Origin: Sipunculus nudus
Lineage: Eukaryota; Annelida; Sipuncula; Golfingiida; Sipunculidae
Assembly (NCBI GenBank): GCA_026874595.1
Contig: CM049307.1
Coordinates: forward strand, 28,309,079 to 28,373,078
Direction of reading: 5' to 3'
Length of the DNA: 64,000 nucleotides
The translations under genes were made by a program, and so were the position numbers. Positions 25,251 to 37,636 of the stretch are shown in pieces (position 1 is the stretch's first letter; every line of letters starts with the position of its first letter). Under the pieces are notes generated by a model that searched no databases, was not told the origin of the DNA, and saw nothing but the letters and a program-made list of their open reading frames with translations.

Positions 25251-27352
25251 TATCTTCCTCGAAATGTTTAAATGAACATTATTGTAATTATTATAAAATG
25301 TAAATGTTTTCAATAAACAGATATTCTTCAGAAGTATGACTTCTCACCTTTACACTATATGTTCTTATTCATTCTGTCATAATAAAAGTAACGATAATTT
25401 TCTTCATGTACATACCGGTTGGAATACATAGGCCTTATTTGCCAAATAAAAGTGAGGGGTACTCTCGGCAGGGACATGGACAAGCGATAACCCAACGCCA
25501 CCCCCCCCCCCCCCTCCCCCCCCCACCCCCCAACCGCAACTGCAAAAGGCCCTTACCTTAATAACAAAGAGGACACTGGCGCCCCCCCCCCCCCCCCCCA
25601 CCCGGATATCATTTTTTTCTTTCTTCCCACGATATATTATGCACTATTTGTCATGACTACATTTGACTTGAACATGGAATATTGCACATTCTTGGTTTAC
25701 ATCTATAAAGGTTAATTAGGGCCGCTTGAAGTATGTCATAACGTCAATCTTCTCAATATGGGCTGCATCATTCACAAATTACAGAGGTAACTTCAAATAC
25801 TTGATTGACGAGTGTGCCAAATTATGCATTTCCCTCTAAAAAGTGAGAAAGACGAAATATATCTTGTCCCCCACCCCTATAAAAGTAAAAGCGACGTGTC
25901 TCCCCTGAAACAAGGCCCAGGGTAGACTATATAATATTATTTTCATTTGAATATAGAAATGCCAATATAATCAACTCTAATGAGCAGAAGTCTTAGTGCT
26001 CTTTTCATGATAATTCTTTTTTTTTCGCCAGAGACATAAAACCGCTAATTACAATGGCCGTGTAACTCGTATATAAAGAAATGCAATATGGTCCGTTTAT
26101 TGACGTGTCGCTTTTCAAACATTCAAAATGTATAATTAAATAGAGGAACCTCATCACCTCCTAGAAAAACATTTGTTTCTTCTCCTTCTACGCGACTGGG
26201 CACCTGCATCTTTGTATCAGAAAGCATCACTTAAGGAAACGAAACCGTCTGCACCACATGATAAGAAGTTATTAATGAAATGTAATACAATTAATGCAAT
26301 AATAAACTCCCCTTTGTGTGTCAAGATAATGGAAACAGTGTTACGCGTACCGAAAATAGCTCCACCAATATAGGTAATAATCACTTGCGCTGAAGTAATA
26401 ACGGTGCACTATGTGGTGTTCGGTCTCTGTGGAAAAAGTTGTTATTTGCTTTAATTATACAACTCTAGATTCCGTGGACAGCTCGTATGTATCAACGTTT
26501 TCTCTTTATTGTATACTTTATAATAGTCTAAGCAATGAACCATTCCTATCAACAGAGTTTGGACAACATATGTTATAAATTGTTTCTCACCAGAAATGGA
26601 TTCATTTGTGGTGCTTAAAATGCACAAAAAAGCCTCTTCCGGTTCCACCAATTTCAATTTTGCAAATTTGACCACAAATACAAGATAGTGAAATTACACG
26701 GGGTGAACTATTCATAGCCATAATTTCTTAACAGGTATAGGATTGCGAACATTTTGTACCGACAAGTTGAGCCTTTACTATGGCATTCATCCTTTATATT
26801 AAATTATAAAATTTTATGGAATGCCATTTTATAATACAAAACCTGGAAACAGATATTCTCGGCCTGTCCGTGTCTGGCCTACAACCGTCTGCTGCGTGGC
26901 CTCGCTCTCATGGTCGTTTCCCGCTATTTACGACCCCGGCTGAGACGCCATGATTTACATCTATAGTTGCCAGCCCGCTGGGTGACTCAGAGTCTACTAT
27001 AACTCTTTGTTATCACAAGATAGTTGTCTTTATCCTGTCTTGACAACCTAGATTCCGTCTATCGTTCACCGACAGTGTGGATCGTCAGTCTTCAGTAAAG
27101 AGGTATATTATTCTGTTGACAGATCCCCTTGTCTGTAGGTTCGTGCTCTAGGTTCACAGGCTTAAAATACCTAAGAAAACTATACAGTCAATGTCCTGCG
27201 GTCTAGTTTTATATGACTACATGTTACCAGTCTTTTAAACTTTATAATCTATAACTTTTATATTCTAAAACATGAGTGTATTTAAGGCGAATGTTTTTAG
27301 TTGGGCGTATGAGTATTAACGTCCCTGTACCACCCCGTGCGTAAACAATGAG
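25251..27352. other. No gene recognised; long C homopolymers
   Basis: Two C-rich tracts stand out at 25501-25531 and 25582-25599. The rest is unremarkable AT-rich sequence with short chance frames. Confidence 0.45.
25501..25599 (-). repeat. Paired poly(C)/poly(G) tracts
   Basis: Plus-strand C runs of 14, 9 and 6 (25501-25531) and of about 18 (25582-25599) are separated by 50 bp of normal sequence. The minus strand can form G-quadruplexes. Such long homopolymers are also error-prone in sequencing, so exact lengths are uncertain. Confidence 0.9.
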
Positions 27353-27760
27353 TCTACATTAACCGAGTCCAAGTGCAAGTCTCAGTTCAAAATGTCCAAT
27401 TAAAAGCAATTTAAGTAGGAATCAGAGATCACCATGTGCATTTTTATGTCAATTCGCACATGACTTTACTTTGATATTGAATAAGATTTTACTCCCAACA
27501 CAGAGACTGAGTTTGGAATATAGTCTAAACTTGTTTTTCTTTTAATATTTTGTCATAAATATGCACTGATAAGTTTTTATGGTAGGTTTCCCAATCTGAA
27601 AACAGGTGACAGATGTTATCTACTGGACTCGAGATGCACCAGGCCTGATTTCTCGAGGCCTGACCTCTAATCCGAGTCCAGGACACCCGAGTCTAAGTCC
27701 CCGGAAAAGAATACTCGAGTCCGGACAAGAGTGCAAGTCCGGACCCGACTCCGACATCAC
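27353..27760 (-). repeat. CGAGTC-rich dispersed element, copy B
   Basis: Reverse-oriented relative of 18553-18920. Its CGAGTC-rich arm is longer and more varied (CTCGAGTCCGGAC, GAGTCCAGGAC and similar). The middle block CATGTGCATTTTTATGTCAA is the complement of copy A's core. It is non-coding. Confidence 0.75.
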
Positions 27761-28761
27761 TATTTAAATTCACATGTCGATACTGTTGATACTCGAGAAC
27801 ATCACCACCTATAGGATCATTACAAGTTGTCGTATTACCGGGGTATTGTGTGAGACAATTCATGACATGACCTGGGTCAACAAATAGTAGTCATGGTAAC
27901 GGCTTGGTCGTAAGGCATGGGTGGTCGTCCGGTGGCGTTTCACGTATTTAATTCTCAACAAACAACACCGAAAACGAACTCCTATTGTGTTGTTTGTAAA
28001 GTCTCATTTTACATCGACAGGCAGATTATAGATACGCCTATATAGAATGAGAGTGCTATCAACAAATAATTAGCTTATACTTGTGGCTATCATTTTAACT
28101 GGAAACAATACCTATTACTTTATTTGGTTTAAGACTTAAACGACGGTATTTAGTATACGTGTTTAAACACCCCTATTTGAACTATTACGTTTGCATTTTC
28201 ATAATTGTTAAATCTCAGACTTACTTTGAGTAAATCATAATTACATAATAGCAACTTCTTAGGTATAATATTTGAAGTATATACATTTACTACACATTTA
28301 AGTATGCAAGTAAATTAAGGTAGATTTTAACAAACAAGTTCTGCATCACAAACTTTTAAATTAAACAGATTATAGACTTGAAATATGAATACTTCATTCT
28401 TGTTCTGTGCTAGCCAGCAGAGTAATTGATTTGCATTAGTCATTAGTCTTTAGCATCAGGTGCGGGTAATTTGAAGCAATAGGTACTCTTTTCTTGAAAA
28501 CGCAATTTAATTCTATTGGGATAGTAATTAGAAAAATAAGGCTATTATTCATACAACCACAGACGACCTATAAACCTTTAAACAGACAAGGGACAGATAC
28601 ATTCATTTTTTTCTCTCTCTCTCTTTCTAACCAGTTTTAAACATACACAATGGAGAAGAATTTCCCTCTTTGAGAAGTTGATGTTATGCTAGTTATTCTG
28701 ATTATAGCTTCTGATTCAACCTCATTAAGAGCATTGCCTTAAATCTTATAATGGAACTTCA

Positions 28762-29382
28762 AACATGTGATTTCTTTTTTACAATGTCTTCAACATCCCA
28801 CAAGGGAATTTTTTTCCCATCGGCATCCATTCTGAAGCTTAAAGTGCCTGCGTCACTATAAATACTTGCACTGCTCTTTGCTCCACTTAATTCAGATAAA
28901 AATGCACTACAATTTTCCATCAATAAATCCGCAGTAAGCGCATTTGCTTGGAACCAATTTTGGAAGAGCTCATGTAATCAGTTTACTATATGAAGTCCAT
29001 TCCTGTAATAAAGAATTTTTCCTTTTGCGGTGGATATTTGTAAGTCTTGGCCTTTTTTAAATCTATACCAGCAACGCCACCAAACACTGAAGGTGTCTAC
29101 GATGGTGGGAAGATGATAAAAAAAGATGAAAGAAAAATGTAACCTATTTTAAGGAAATTTTAGAAGCTCAACAGTGTGTGGAAAGGCTAAAGAAAATTCT
29201 ATCCAAGCTTCTGCGAAGTATAAGTACACATGTATAGAAGGATGCAGCGCCCAAAATGGATCTACAGGTACACCAACTAAATCTACTGAGCTCCATACAA
29301 CGTGGCTCTCTTTTATATCTCTTGTGGATATTTTACGGGTAAATCCAGTATATAGTATAAATGTAGTAAATTTTCTTGGCAT
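28762..29382 (-). pseudogene. Unidentified coding-like stretch, probably decayed
   Basis: One minus-strand frame runs from an ATG at 29380-29382 down to a TGA near 28760 with only two internal stops (at 29149-29151 and 28978-28980) in about 206 codons. That is far fewer than expected in AT-rich DNA. The peptide is not low-complexity. It includes VDPFWALHPSIHVYLYFAEA and, at the C-terminus, GTLSFRMDADGKKIPLWDV followed by a Lys-rich end. A separate upstream frame on the same strand reads a hydrophobic start (MARPIFALCALALVAWLVI). I do not recognise the family. It could be a decayed transposon protein, a processed pseudogene or exons of an unknown gene, or it may be chance. Confidence 0.3.
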
Positions 29383-30455
29383 TTTCTATACCAGAATGGT
29401 CAAATAACAAGCCAAGCTACCAAAGCAAGGGCACACAAAGCAAATATGGGGCGGGCCATTTGATACCCCGTTTGAAACACTTTTCGTTTTTACTTTACAA
29501 ATTTTCATTTCAGACTCAATGATTATTTTAAAGCATTGTGATAAATTTCAACTACTTACATGATTGTCATGATTTTGACAAAATGGCAAACGGTTATAGT
29601 GGATACGTATAAGGATGAATAAAAGATTTACACCCAAAACTAAGATATTTCAGTTTTGAATTGTATCTGTGTTGATTCGGTACTGATTGGATTTACATAA
29701 ATGATCAGGTCATATCGACAACACATTCTATATCACCGGCAGTAAATGTAAAAACCTAAGTCAGGTATTTCTCAAGAAAGTGTCCGGAATTAGTCAATGC
29801 TGACTACATGCTTTAAAATTCTCCGCAGTATGGGAGGGGGACATTCCCTCATCTCATGTAACATGCTTAGTGTACTGGACAAGTGAATAAATGTATGTGC
29901 GTGTGTTTGCGGAGACCAGAATACTTAATATTTAAAAAATTTGAATCTTTGTGATGGTGAAGAAAAATATTTGTGTCACGAGGTAGTTGAGAAAAAAAAG
30001 TTGACCTATGGAAAAAATGGCCTCCCCCTCCCTCGGGTATGTATAGGTCGGGCCTCTCAGCCTCCAGACACGCCTAAAAATACAAGAGACACGTACTCTT
30101 CATTTCTGTTTTGTGAGTGTGGGCATTACCTCCTTGGTCTGTGAAGTTTTTAATTCTTAAACTTGGTATCGGTGTATTATACTGGACTGTTACATGAAAC
30201 AAAAGTACATTTAAATGAAACTATGTCTGAATCATGTGGCCTGAAGTAATGATTTCCCCACCTGAGAGCTTGCTGCGGACCCTTATTGTTTCCTGTGTAC
30301 TCTCGGCAATTAATGAAAATAGTCAAGAGCCATTTTCCTCAGGTACATGGTAATGATGATGATAATTTTACCTGAGCTTATTTTAGCTTTGGAAAAGAAG
30401 TAGACACACTGGCCATGGAAAACTCTATTAGGGATGTATGTCACTGTATCCTATA
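29383..30455. other. No gene recognised
   Basis: AT-rich sequence between the coding-like stretch and the CR1-like fragment. A frame at 29941-30144 has no domain. Confidence 0.4.
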
Positions 30456-30905
30456 GAGATCAAATTGAGAATTAACGAGGAAAATACGGATTTCATTGCC
30501 AGGCACTAGAGAGCAACCTGCTAAAGTAAATTTAGATTGTGTTAGGATTGAAAATGATTATATTTTAAATAATGATAAAATATTCAGTAGTGGCAAGTGA
30601 TTTAGGTGTCTGGTTGGACGTAAATATTAGTGGTTTTCATAGTCTATTCCATATAAAGCACATTAAGGAAGCTAGGATATAACAGATGATGCAGAGAAGG
30701 CATTGATACATGTTGTTGTGACTAATCTATTTAATTATTATAATGCTCTGTATATTAATTTACCATATTCTGAATTAAAGAAATTGCAACAAGTCCAAAA
30801 CAATGCCTCTCTGGTACGCAGTGTATCTAAACGCGTCACAGCTACTGATTCTTACTTTCAAGGCTTCGCACAGTTTGCCCCAATATATTGAAGTCAGATG
30901 CATGT
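30456..30905 (+). pseudogene. CR1-like LINE reverse transcriptase fragment (3' part)
   Basis: A decayed piece of a non-LTR retrotransposon ORF2, from the end of the RT palm into the thumb region. Segments read in three frames: KLRINEENTDFI (the L-K-L-N-x-D-K-T-E-F type motif), then AKVNLDCVRIENDYI, then ASDLGVWLDVNI (the xDLGVxxD motif), then DDAEKALIHVVVTNLFNYYN (matching the A-L-I-H-A-F-V-T-S-R-L-D-Y-C-N pattern), then LPYSELKKLQQVQNNAS (L-Q-R-V-Q-N-A-A), and near the end LTFKASHSLPQYI. Frame changes occur near 30500, 30586 and 30680. The catalytic YADD region is absent, so the piece is 5' truncated and cannot be active. Confidence 0.85.
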
Positions 30906-32672
30906 ATTGTGCAATCACCTTCGATACAATTGGCGTTCAAACAATGTACATGTATGTACAATAAAAGTGCCACAGAAAAAAAAGTAAAACTGTATTACGA
31001 CAGGGAACTTTATAACGTGCAGTTGACCCAGATTTTTGCAGTTGTAAGTGGAAATGTGCAGTTGTTATTATAATGTGCAGTTGTAATTCTAGTGTGCAGT
31101 GCTAGAATTTAAAACTTTGATCTCGTCACGGACAAAAAAAAATACCCATGAGTATAACACCAATGAAGGGGCATTATCACCATGGATATATAAGTGGCTT
31201 CACACAATATAAGTGGCTCGGGTTACATTGTTATATTTCTGCCTTAATCATGTATATTCATTCGTAATTTATTCAAAATATTCATGTAACATACATCAGC
31301 TATGGGCCATTAATATTTAAAGGCCTCTTTCTCTGGTGACCTGGATTCTTGTCATTGAACGGCTTTATTGGCACTTCTCAATCACGTTAAATAAACCCTG
31401 TGTTATAGAACAACTTACAAATGCAGCTGACGCAAGCGGATTACTGTGGGCGTTATAAGTCGGAGTAGAAAAATTTGTATTCTATCTGTCAACCCATGGC
31501 ATGACTTTTGCGTCAGCCTGCTAGACATTAAATGCCGGTTGTTGAAACAGAATGTCCGCACCCGTTGTACTAACACTTTTCATAAATTCAGCCCGACAGA
31601 CATGTGATGTAGTCTCCCCTGCACGAACAATAGTCTTGTCACAATCCTCTACATCACGACTATCACAGGAAAATTAGTCCTTAGAACAAGACCACAGATA
31701 CACGCAATCACGAATATCAGTTTTTACCTGCGGTGTATTCATTATTCTCTACACAGCACGTATAAGACCAGTACCTAAAGCCTGACTGGAACGAAGTTAT
31801 TTTCTTTTTTTATAGACCCTGTGAGTTTATTAACATGTATATTAATCAAAATGCCAATAAAACAGTTTTCATTTTCTACAAAGGGATTTTTAGTCAACCA
31901 TCATTCCCATGCCAATATCCCCCAAAAAAGTGAAAAAAATATGATTTATTGTTGGTTTTTCACTATATTAAATTGATTTAATTAAATTTGATTCATCACT
32001 TGGTAGATCGTACTTTTTAATCCTAAGCGACGAAAAATTTAACTCTAGCAGTAGTACAAATGTGGACTTCAATAAACAGCCCGACTTGGAGGATATTGAA
32101 TTGAGACAAACCACAATATACAGATATTTAGGCAACATTTACCGAATGTTTCACGTGAAGCTGATGGCATTCAGTTGGTGACTGTGCACTATATTTTACC
32201 AAGGATTAACGTTCCTTTTTATCCTATCAAATAAAAAAATTCATTATTTTTGACAGGACTGACAGGACCACATGAAGTTAACGGTCGTTAACTGTCAGCA
32301 GGTTAAGAGTGTAATATGCAACATGTCGGTTCATCACCCACGTTTTCTGCCATGTGTCGCAGCAAGAAACACGATGGACTGCAGATACGATGTCTTCCAA
32401 AACATACAATGATCAGATAACTCAAGCAAAATGATCAGTGTTAACCCAAGCCAAGAAAATACGTCAACAGAAAAAGGTCAGGCTTGTATAGTTTCCTCCG
32501 GTACAACGAACCGGCTTCTTTCTTTTCGTAAGTCTTCTCAGCTTCCGTAATCAATAGTATTAGTCGGATAAACCATGTATCATATGTGTCGGATATAATT
32601 CTATATAGAACACGATGATCTATACTTTAACAGGTCTCTTTTGGCTCATCCACAGGCGTATTTCATTATGTT

Positions 32673-32674
<2 letters not shown>
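30906..32674. other. No gene recognised
   Basis: Just after the LINE fragment, a GTGCAGTTGT unit recurs a few times near 31015-31100 (GTGCAGTTGAC, GTGCAGTTGTTATT, GTGCAGTTGTAATT, GTGCAGTGCTAG), a minor degenerate repeat. The rest is unremarkable. Confidence 0.4.
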
Positions 32675-32759
<85 letters not shown>

Positions 32760-32770
32760 GTGTGTGTGTG
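32675..32770. repeat. (TA)n followed by (TG)n
   Basis: About 80 bp of TA dinucleotides with a single TG interruption, running into a short TG tract. Tyr/Ile-repeat frames over it are artefacts. Confidence 0.97.
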
Positions 32771-32889
32771 AAACTACACAACGATAAAGTGCTCAACTGA
32801 CAGGGGCGTAAGGGCTGTAGGTCCTCACTCTTCGGAAACCCATAATGAAGTGGGCCAGGTATTAAAATTGAATTTTTAATCTTGCGCAA

Positions 32890-33330
32890 TCGTAGCCAGC
32901 CAGGAGGTGTTTCGCCCTGTTCCTGCTGTGCTCGCGATTCGTTTCTTTTGTTTAGGGTTTACAATAGAGGTCTGTATATTATGAAGAATTTCCCTTTCAG
33001 GCAAAGATTACAGGATTTGTTCGTCGTGGAGCATTGTTTGCTTTGCTGATAATCTTCCATTGTGATGAGTGTTGCACATTGTTGCCGTTCAGTCTCCAAA
33101 TGTTTTCGATGAGAGTTGTACTGTTAAGCTTTTTTTTATTCCTGAAGCTTGAGACGTGGGCGTTGTACTGCGTTCTAAAAGTATCTTCTGTCAGTCCTAT
33201 GTGTGTTTCGTGTATCAGGTTGTCCTTGCGTATCAGAGTAGCCTTGTATACTGTTTAACTGCAGAGGCAGTTTTCTTGTAGCGGGCATTGTTGCCTATTT
33301 TTGAAGTTACAGTTGTACTGTTCAATTTGC
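32890..33330 (-). pseudogene. Penelope-like element remnant (GIY-YIG endonuclease region)
   Basis: The minus strand reads a stretch typical of the C-terminal part of Penelope-like retroelement proteins. NCNFKNRQQCPLQENCL is the Cys-rich entry (CPLxxNCL). After one stop come TVYKATL, then HIGLTEDTFRTQYNAHVSSF (the Y-I-G-L-T..F..R...H..SF motif of the GIY-YIG nuclease, with the usual Tyr of YIG read as His here), then IWRLN and QWKIISKA. A TGA at 32997-32999 ends that frame, and a shifted frame continues with LNKRNES-type sequence toward 32890. The RT domain is not visible, so this is a fragment. Confidence 0.8.
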
Positions 33331-33384
33331 TGTGATTTATGTTTATACAATACACACTTGTTGTGCCCTGATATGATCTGGCCC

Positions 33385-33596
33385 AAGAATATATATATAT
33401 ATACCTTTTATTGCCTGTGACACATTTCAAATATATCACAATTAAGTACAAAGCTTTAAACAATAAGGTGGTTTGTTTCCAGTAGAGTGTCATACTTAAC
33501 AAGGCTTAGATATAAAAGTTCATGGTAAACTCAGAAATGGAACCAGTTCTATAATTCTAATTATTAATATATTTTATTTCCAATATATCAATATTA
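33385..33596 (+). repeat. TA-microsatellite-bearing dispersed repeat, copy B
   Basis: Direct-orientation relative of 24992-25250 with a short TA block, the ACACATTTCAAATATATCAC block and the GTAAACTCAGAAATGGAACC block. It abuts the solo LTR that starts at 33597. Its 3' end is therefore interrupted or bounded there. Confidence 0.7.
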
Positions 33597-34313
33597 TGTT
33601 ACACGTGTCTGTTTTATTGTGCGTAGGGGTGTTACATGTGTCTGTTGACATTCTGATTCGTGTGGTCAGGCATGGTTCGTTGCTATGGGAACCTCGCTTG
33701 TTTGGCGCTGGCTCGCGTTTGGGGTCTGAAGCGCTGAGACACAGCGTTCTTTGTTCTAGATGTTTCGGGTCTGTTCATGTGCGTATGTAGTGTTCTTTGG
33801 AATATTTCCATTTCTAGAATTTTCAGGTGAGAAGCTAAAAAATAAGGGGCTGTGCTCAGAGCCGGCAGAAAGGAAAATACCAGCGAGCACTAGGAGTTAC
33901 TCTCGTCAGTTTTTGATCCTTACCGATAATTGCAATTGTGTTAGATATTTAACGGACTTAATACAAATTTATTACGGACTGTCTCCAGTTTGCCATTGGA
34001 TTATTACTTTTTACGTGGATTATTGGTGTTAAAGGACTCTTGTTGAGCTGTGACAGGGGTGGTATATAGAAAACAAAGCCTTGGATCCGGACACTCTGGT
34101 AGTGTTAATTTTATTGTTTTCTGTGTAATTTTATTTATTTAGTGTATTGTAATGTTAGGATTGTTCTAAGAATAAATTATAATTATTTGTTAACAAAAAA
34201 CCACTGACTTCTTTATATTCCACTAGACATTTCACGCTGCCTTGTGTAACAGAATCAGACGGGATTTGTGCTGGTCATAATTACGTGATCTGTTGTTATT
34301 AGGTTCCGTAACA
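33597..34313 (+). mobile_element. Solo LTR, Ty3/gypsy-type (717 bp)
   Basis: The segment starts TGTTACA and ends TTCCGTAACA (5'-TG..CA-3'). It is flanked on both sides by ATTA (33593-33596 and 34314-34317), a 4-bp target site duplication. Its 3' third matches the reverse complement of the LTR at 62644-63382 closely (TAAATTATAATTATTTGTTA, AAAAACCACTGACTTCTTTA, GACATTTC.CGCTGCC), and the 5' part and the AAGGGGCTG promoter-proximal block also align. AATAAA at 34171-34176 fits an LTR polyadenylation signal. No primer binding site or pol follows, so it is a solo LTR left by LTR-LTR recombination. Confidence 0.82.
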
Positions 34314-37300
34314 ATTATTCTGTGATTATCAGGGGGGGGTGATAACACTGAACATACGTCTTTGCTAAAGGGGGGGGGGGGGGGGGGAGATACTAGCATA
34401 TACTCTCCCTCCCCCTGCATTGACGCTTCTATATCAGTGTCAACCAGAACGTCAGGTAAGTTGTGATGTGTGACTTGACATCTGCGCGTAACAGGGCTGT
34501 AAACCTCTAGTTCAGTTTACGAAGGTTGTAGAGTTTCTGTAACAATTGTTCAAAAATACATTAAATCATAAAAACGCATTCACAGTTTTTTTAAGCTAGT
34601 TGTGTAATGTCATAGAATGTTCACAAGAGAAGAATCCGCACTTAACAACTGGATGACTTAGTCTTGAGTTTCAAACTCGACAGAATGACTTGGTTGTACG
34701 TGCCTGGCCAATCTCGTCACATTTATTTGCTGCAGACTTCCGATTCCGTTTCAATAACCGGTGCTCCTGTGACTTTAAAGAGACCTGTTATTTCTCTGTG
34801 TTTATTATTACTGGTAGCAGGACGGCCTATAAACTTTCATGCTTGTCGGGACATGGAGACCGCGATGTCTCACGATTGCTCCAAGCATTGAAGTAAACGA
34901 GCCCTATCCCTACGCATGACCGAAACGTAAAGTTGGTTACGATTGATTTATTTTTCTCCATGGATTTGTTTTGGACGAATTAAGTGTCATTATGCCAAAT
35001 CAGAGCATTTCAAATAGTTTACTAGCTTTTACACCGTACTGTATCAAAACAATGAGTTGTAGAATACATAATTATTGCTTCCGCCATGAGGGTAACGTTT
35101 ATTCCCGTTCGTGTGTTTGTTCTCAACATAACTCGCGCAGTTATGAACGGAATCTTATAAAATTTTTAGGGTTTTTCAGGAATGTGCCGATGAAGGTCAC
35201 ATGAACCGGATTCAGAAACGTCATCGTGGGATATTCACAAATGTCAGGTGACTTATGCACGAATGAACCTGTGAATATGGACTAAATTAGTGAATGCAAA
35301 AACGGGTTGTCGAGCATCCCACAGTAAGAACCCTGAACCACAGTAAGGTTCCATTCCCTAGAATGCGGTCTTTTTATGTTCCCTTTATGTTACAACCCGC
35401 CGCACAACGTAGATATTGTACTCTTCCACTTCAATAAAGCTCCCTTCTAGAACTGAAGAAGAGTTCATGATTATCTATAATTACTAAATGATCTTGACAA
35501 GTTGTGCGATAATTAAACAAAAGAATTTTAAAATGTCACGTTTTGGAAGGGGCACATTACTTTTTTCTGTTTAGAAGAAACTACATCGGTACTACTCTTT
35601 TTATTCCTTGAAATATTTCACCTGAAGTATGTACATTTAAATAAATCGATCTTCATTTATCGTATCAATCAACTAGTGGAGCACCAAAGTCCCAGGCATT
35701 ATTAAAATAATAATATGCCTGTCCATGAATACTTATCTGTAACATGCACCTTCAGTGATAGAAGTTTTATGTTCATCCGCACTGTTTATCTGACATAGAG
35801 TCATGTGATAGGTTTACCATAAATGAAACGTGGAGGTTTAAACAAACAGAAACACCTATTTAATCCCCAGTGATAAATACACTCAGTATCCTGTTTATAC
35901 TTTAAAACGAGCGGTAATGTGATACTGCTTGTCACTGCTCGACTACGTTATATAAATATTTTATTTCATTGTCAGGTAGCTGCCGCATCTTAATATGTAA
36001 TTACACAAATATAAGAAGGTATTAGCATTATCAGTATATACTATGATATTCATTCCATACGCTTTACTTGGTGTAAATGATAAATTTTCTTTATTATTGC
36101 CTTCAGCCTCTGCACTAAATCATCTTCATCATTTGTCGAATTATCTTACATGAATTAATGTTGTTTATTTTACGGGAATTTTTTTAAACAGCCAGCAAAT
36201 GCACAACATGGAATATATGGGACACTTTTGCAGGAACTTCTTTTGCAGGAACCACCTTTTTGGTTCACCAAGATAAACACACGTCAATACTTTATTTTTT
36301 TAAAATGTGTTCAGCCTTGATAGCAAAAATTGCCCAACTAATAACACGAATATGAAAATACGGAAGATGTGAAGGGTATAGGCAGATATTGAACAAGATT
36401 CACACACTTTCAAACTTCCTAAAACGGGGAAATATATTGTGTAAAAATCTTAATTTCGTGTTCTGGGGCCCGATTCCCACTTCTCTGCCCAAAATCGACT
36501 GAGATATTAAATTTGAAGTTCAACAGGTGACCCGATGAGCATCCAGGTAAACCACAAGGAAGGCCCAGAAAAAAAGGGGATGGGGCAAACAACAGTTAGT
36601 ATGTTTAGGTATGAACCCGTGTTCTCAACCAGGAGACACCAAAATGACGTCATTGTCATTCAACTGACCTTTCAATTAGCTTCCTTAATGAACAAGTCAC
36701 CATGACGACGATGTCACCTTAATTGAAGGTTTAGTAAACCTATTCGTCGTGTTTTTATTGTGCGATGGGAGGATTTCATCCAGATCCAAGACTTTGCCCT
36801 GAATTGATTGGCTGGTACGCATGTGACATCATGAACTGAATTTTATCAACAACTCAGACCTAGAAATGCCTGCTGTTTTCAATCTGTGCTGAAAATTTGG
36901 GAATGACAGTGGCAGAAATACTGTGTATTTACTAAGATCTAGAATGTTTAGTCTTAGGGGATTTCCCAGTGTGTGATGTCACTGCCGAGTTGACAGTGCT
37001 CATAGATGTGCCAATAGTTTTTGAAAAAAATCACACAACCTCATGTTTTGATTGGGAAAATATACAGAAATTTTTTTTTCCTCCAGGAATTTGGCTTATT
37101 TTATGTAAAATCTAAATTAATATTTTTTTCATAGGCAATTATGTTATATGATAATATAAAGAGATTTGGAATACGTTTGCTTGACCTTTACGACGTCAGT
37201 TTCTCCCGATAGCCCATGAAAATTAATGGTACTTTGAGTCAAAGGTACTTGGTCCACAAAATATCTAAAACAGATTTCAGTTATGTTAATAAAATGTTGG

Positions 37301-37582
37301 TACCCATAGGCATGTCAAGAAGTGATTAATCGTCGGGCCGATCGATTTTTGGAGATTTTATGGGAAAACAAACGGGAACAACAGGCATAAGATGCAGATC
37401 CGCATTTAAAAATTGCAGTTTTCCTTCTGTTTATTATTCGACATGTTTTTTTTTACATTAATATATTCAGATTTTTTCGGATAATTGGCTCGGACACACA
37501 CATACATACCAGGATTTACACACGTAAGGATAAATTAATAAAAAAAAGTAATGATATTGTTTATATATGTATGTATTTAAAT
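34314..37582. other. No gene recognised; G homopolymers near the left end
   Basis: Poly(G) tracts occur at 34332-34339 and 34370-34387. A second complete TGACGTCA palindrome is at 36645-36652. Otherwise only short chance frames on both strands. Confidence 0.45.
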
Positions 37583-37583
37583 T

Positions 37584-37636
<53 letters not shown>
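37583..37636. repeat. (TA)n microsatellite
   Basis: About 50 bp of TA dinucleotides with an ATAAATA interruption. Confidence 0.95.

Noticed and set aside
32615-32889. Tyr/Ile-repeat open frames on both strands
   Set aside because: They are translations of the (TA)n array; the same applies to frames at 38532-38753, 39078-39263 and 39342-39524.
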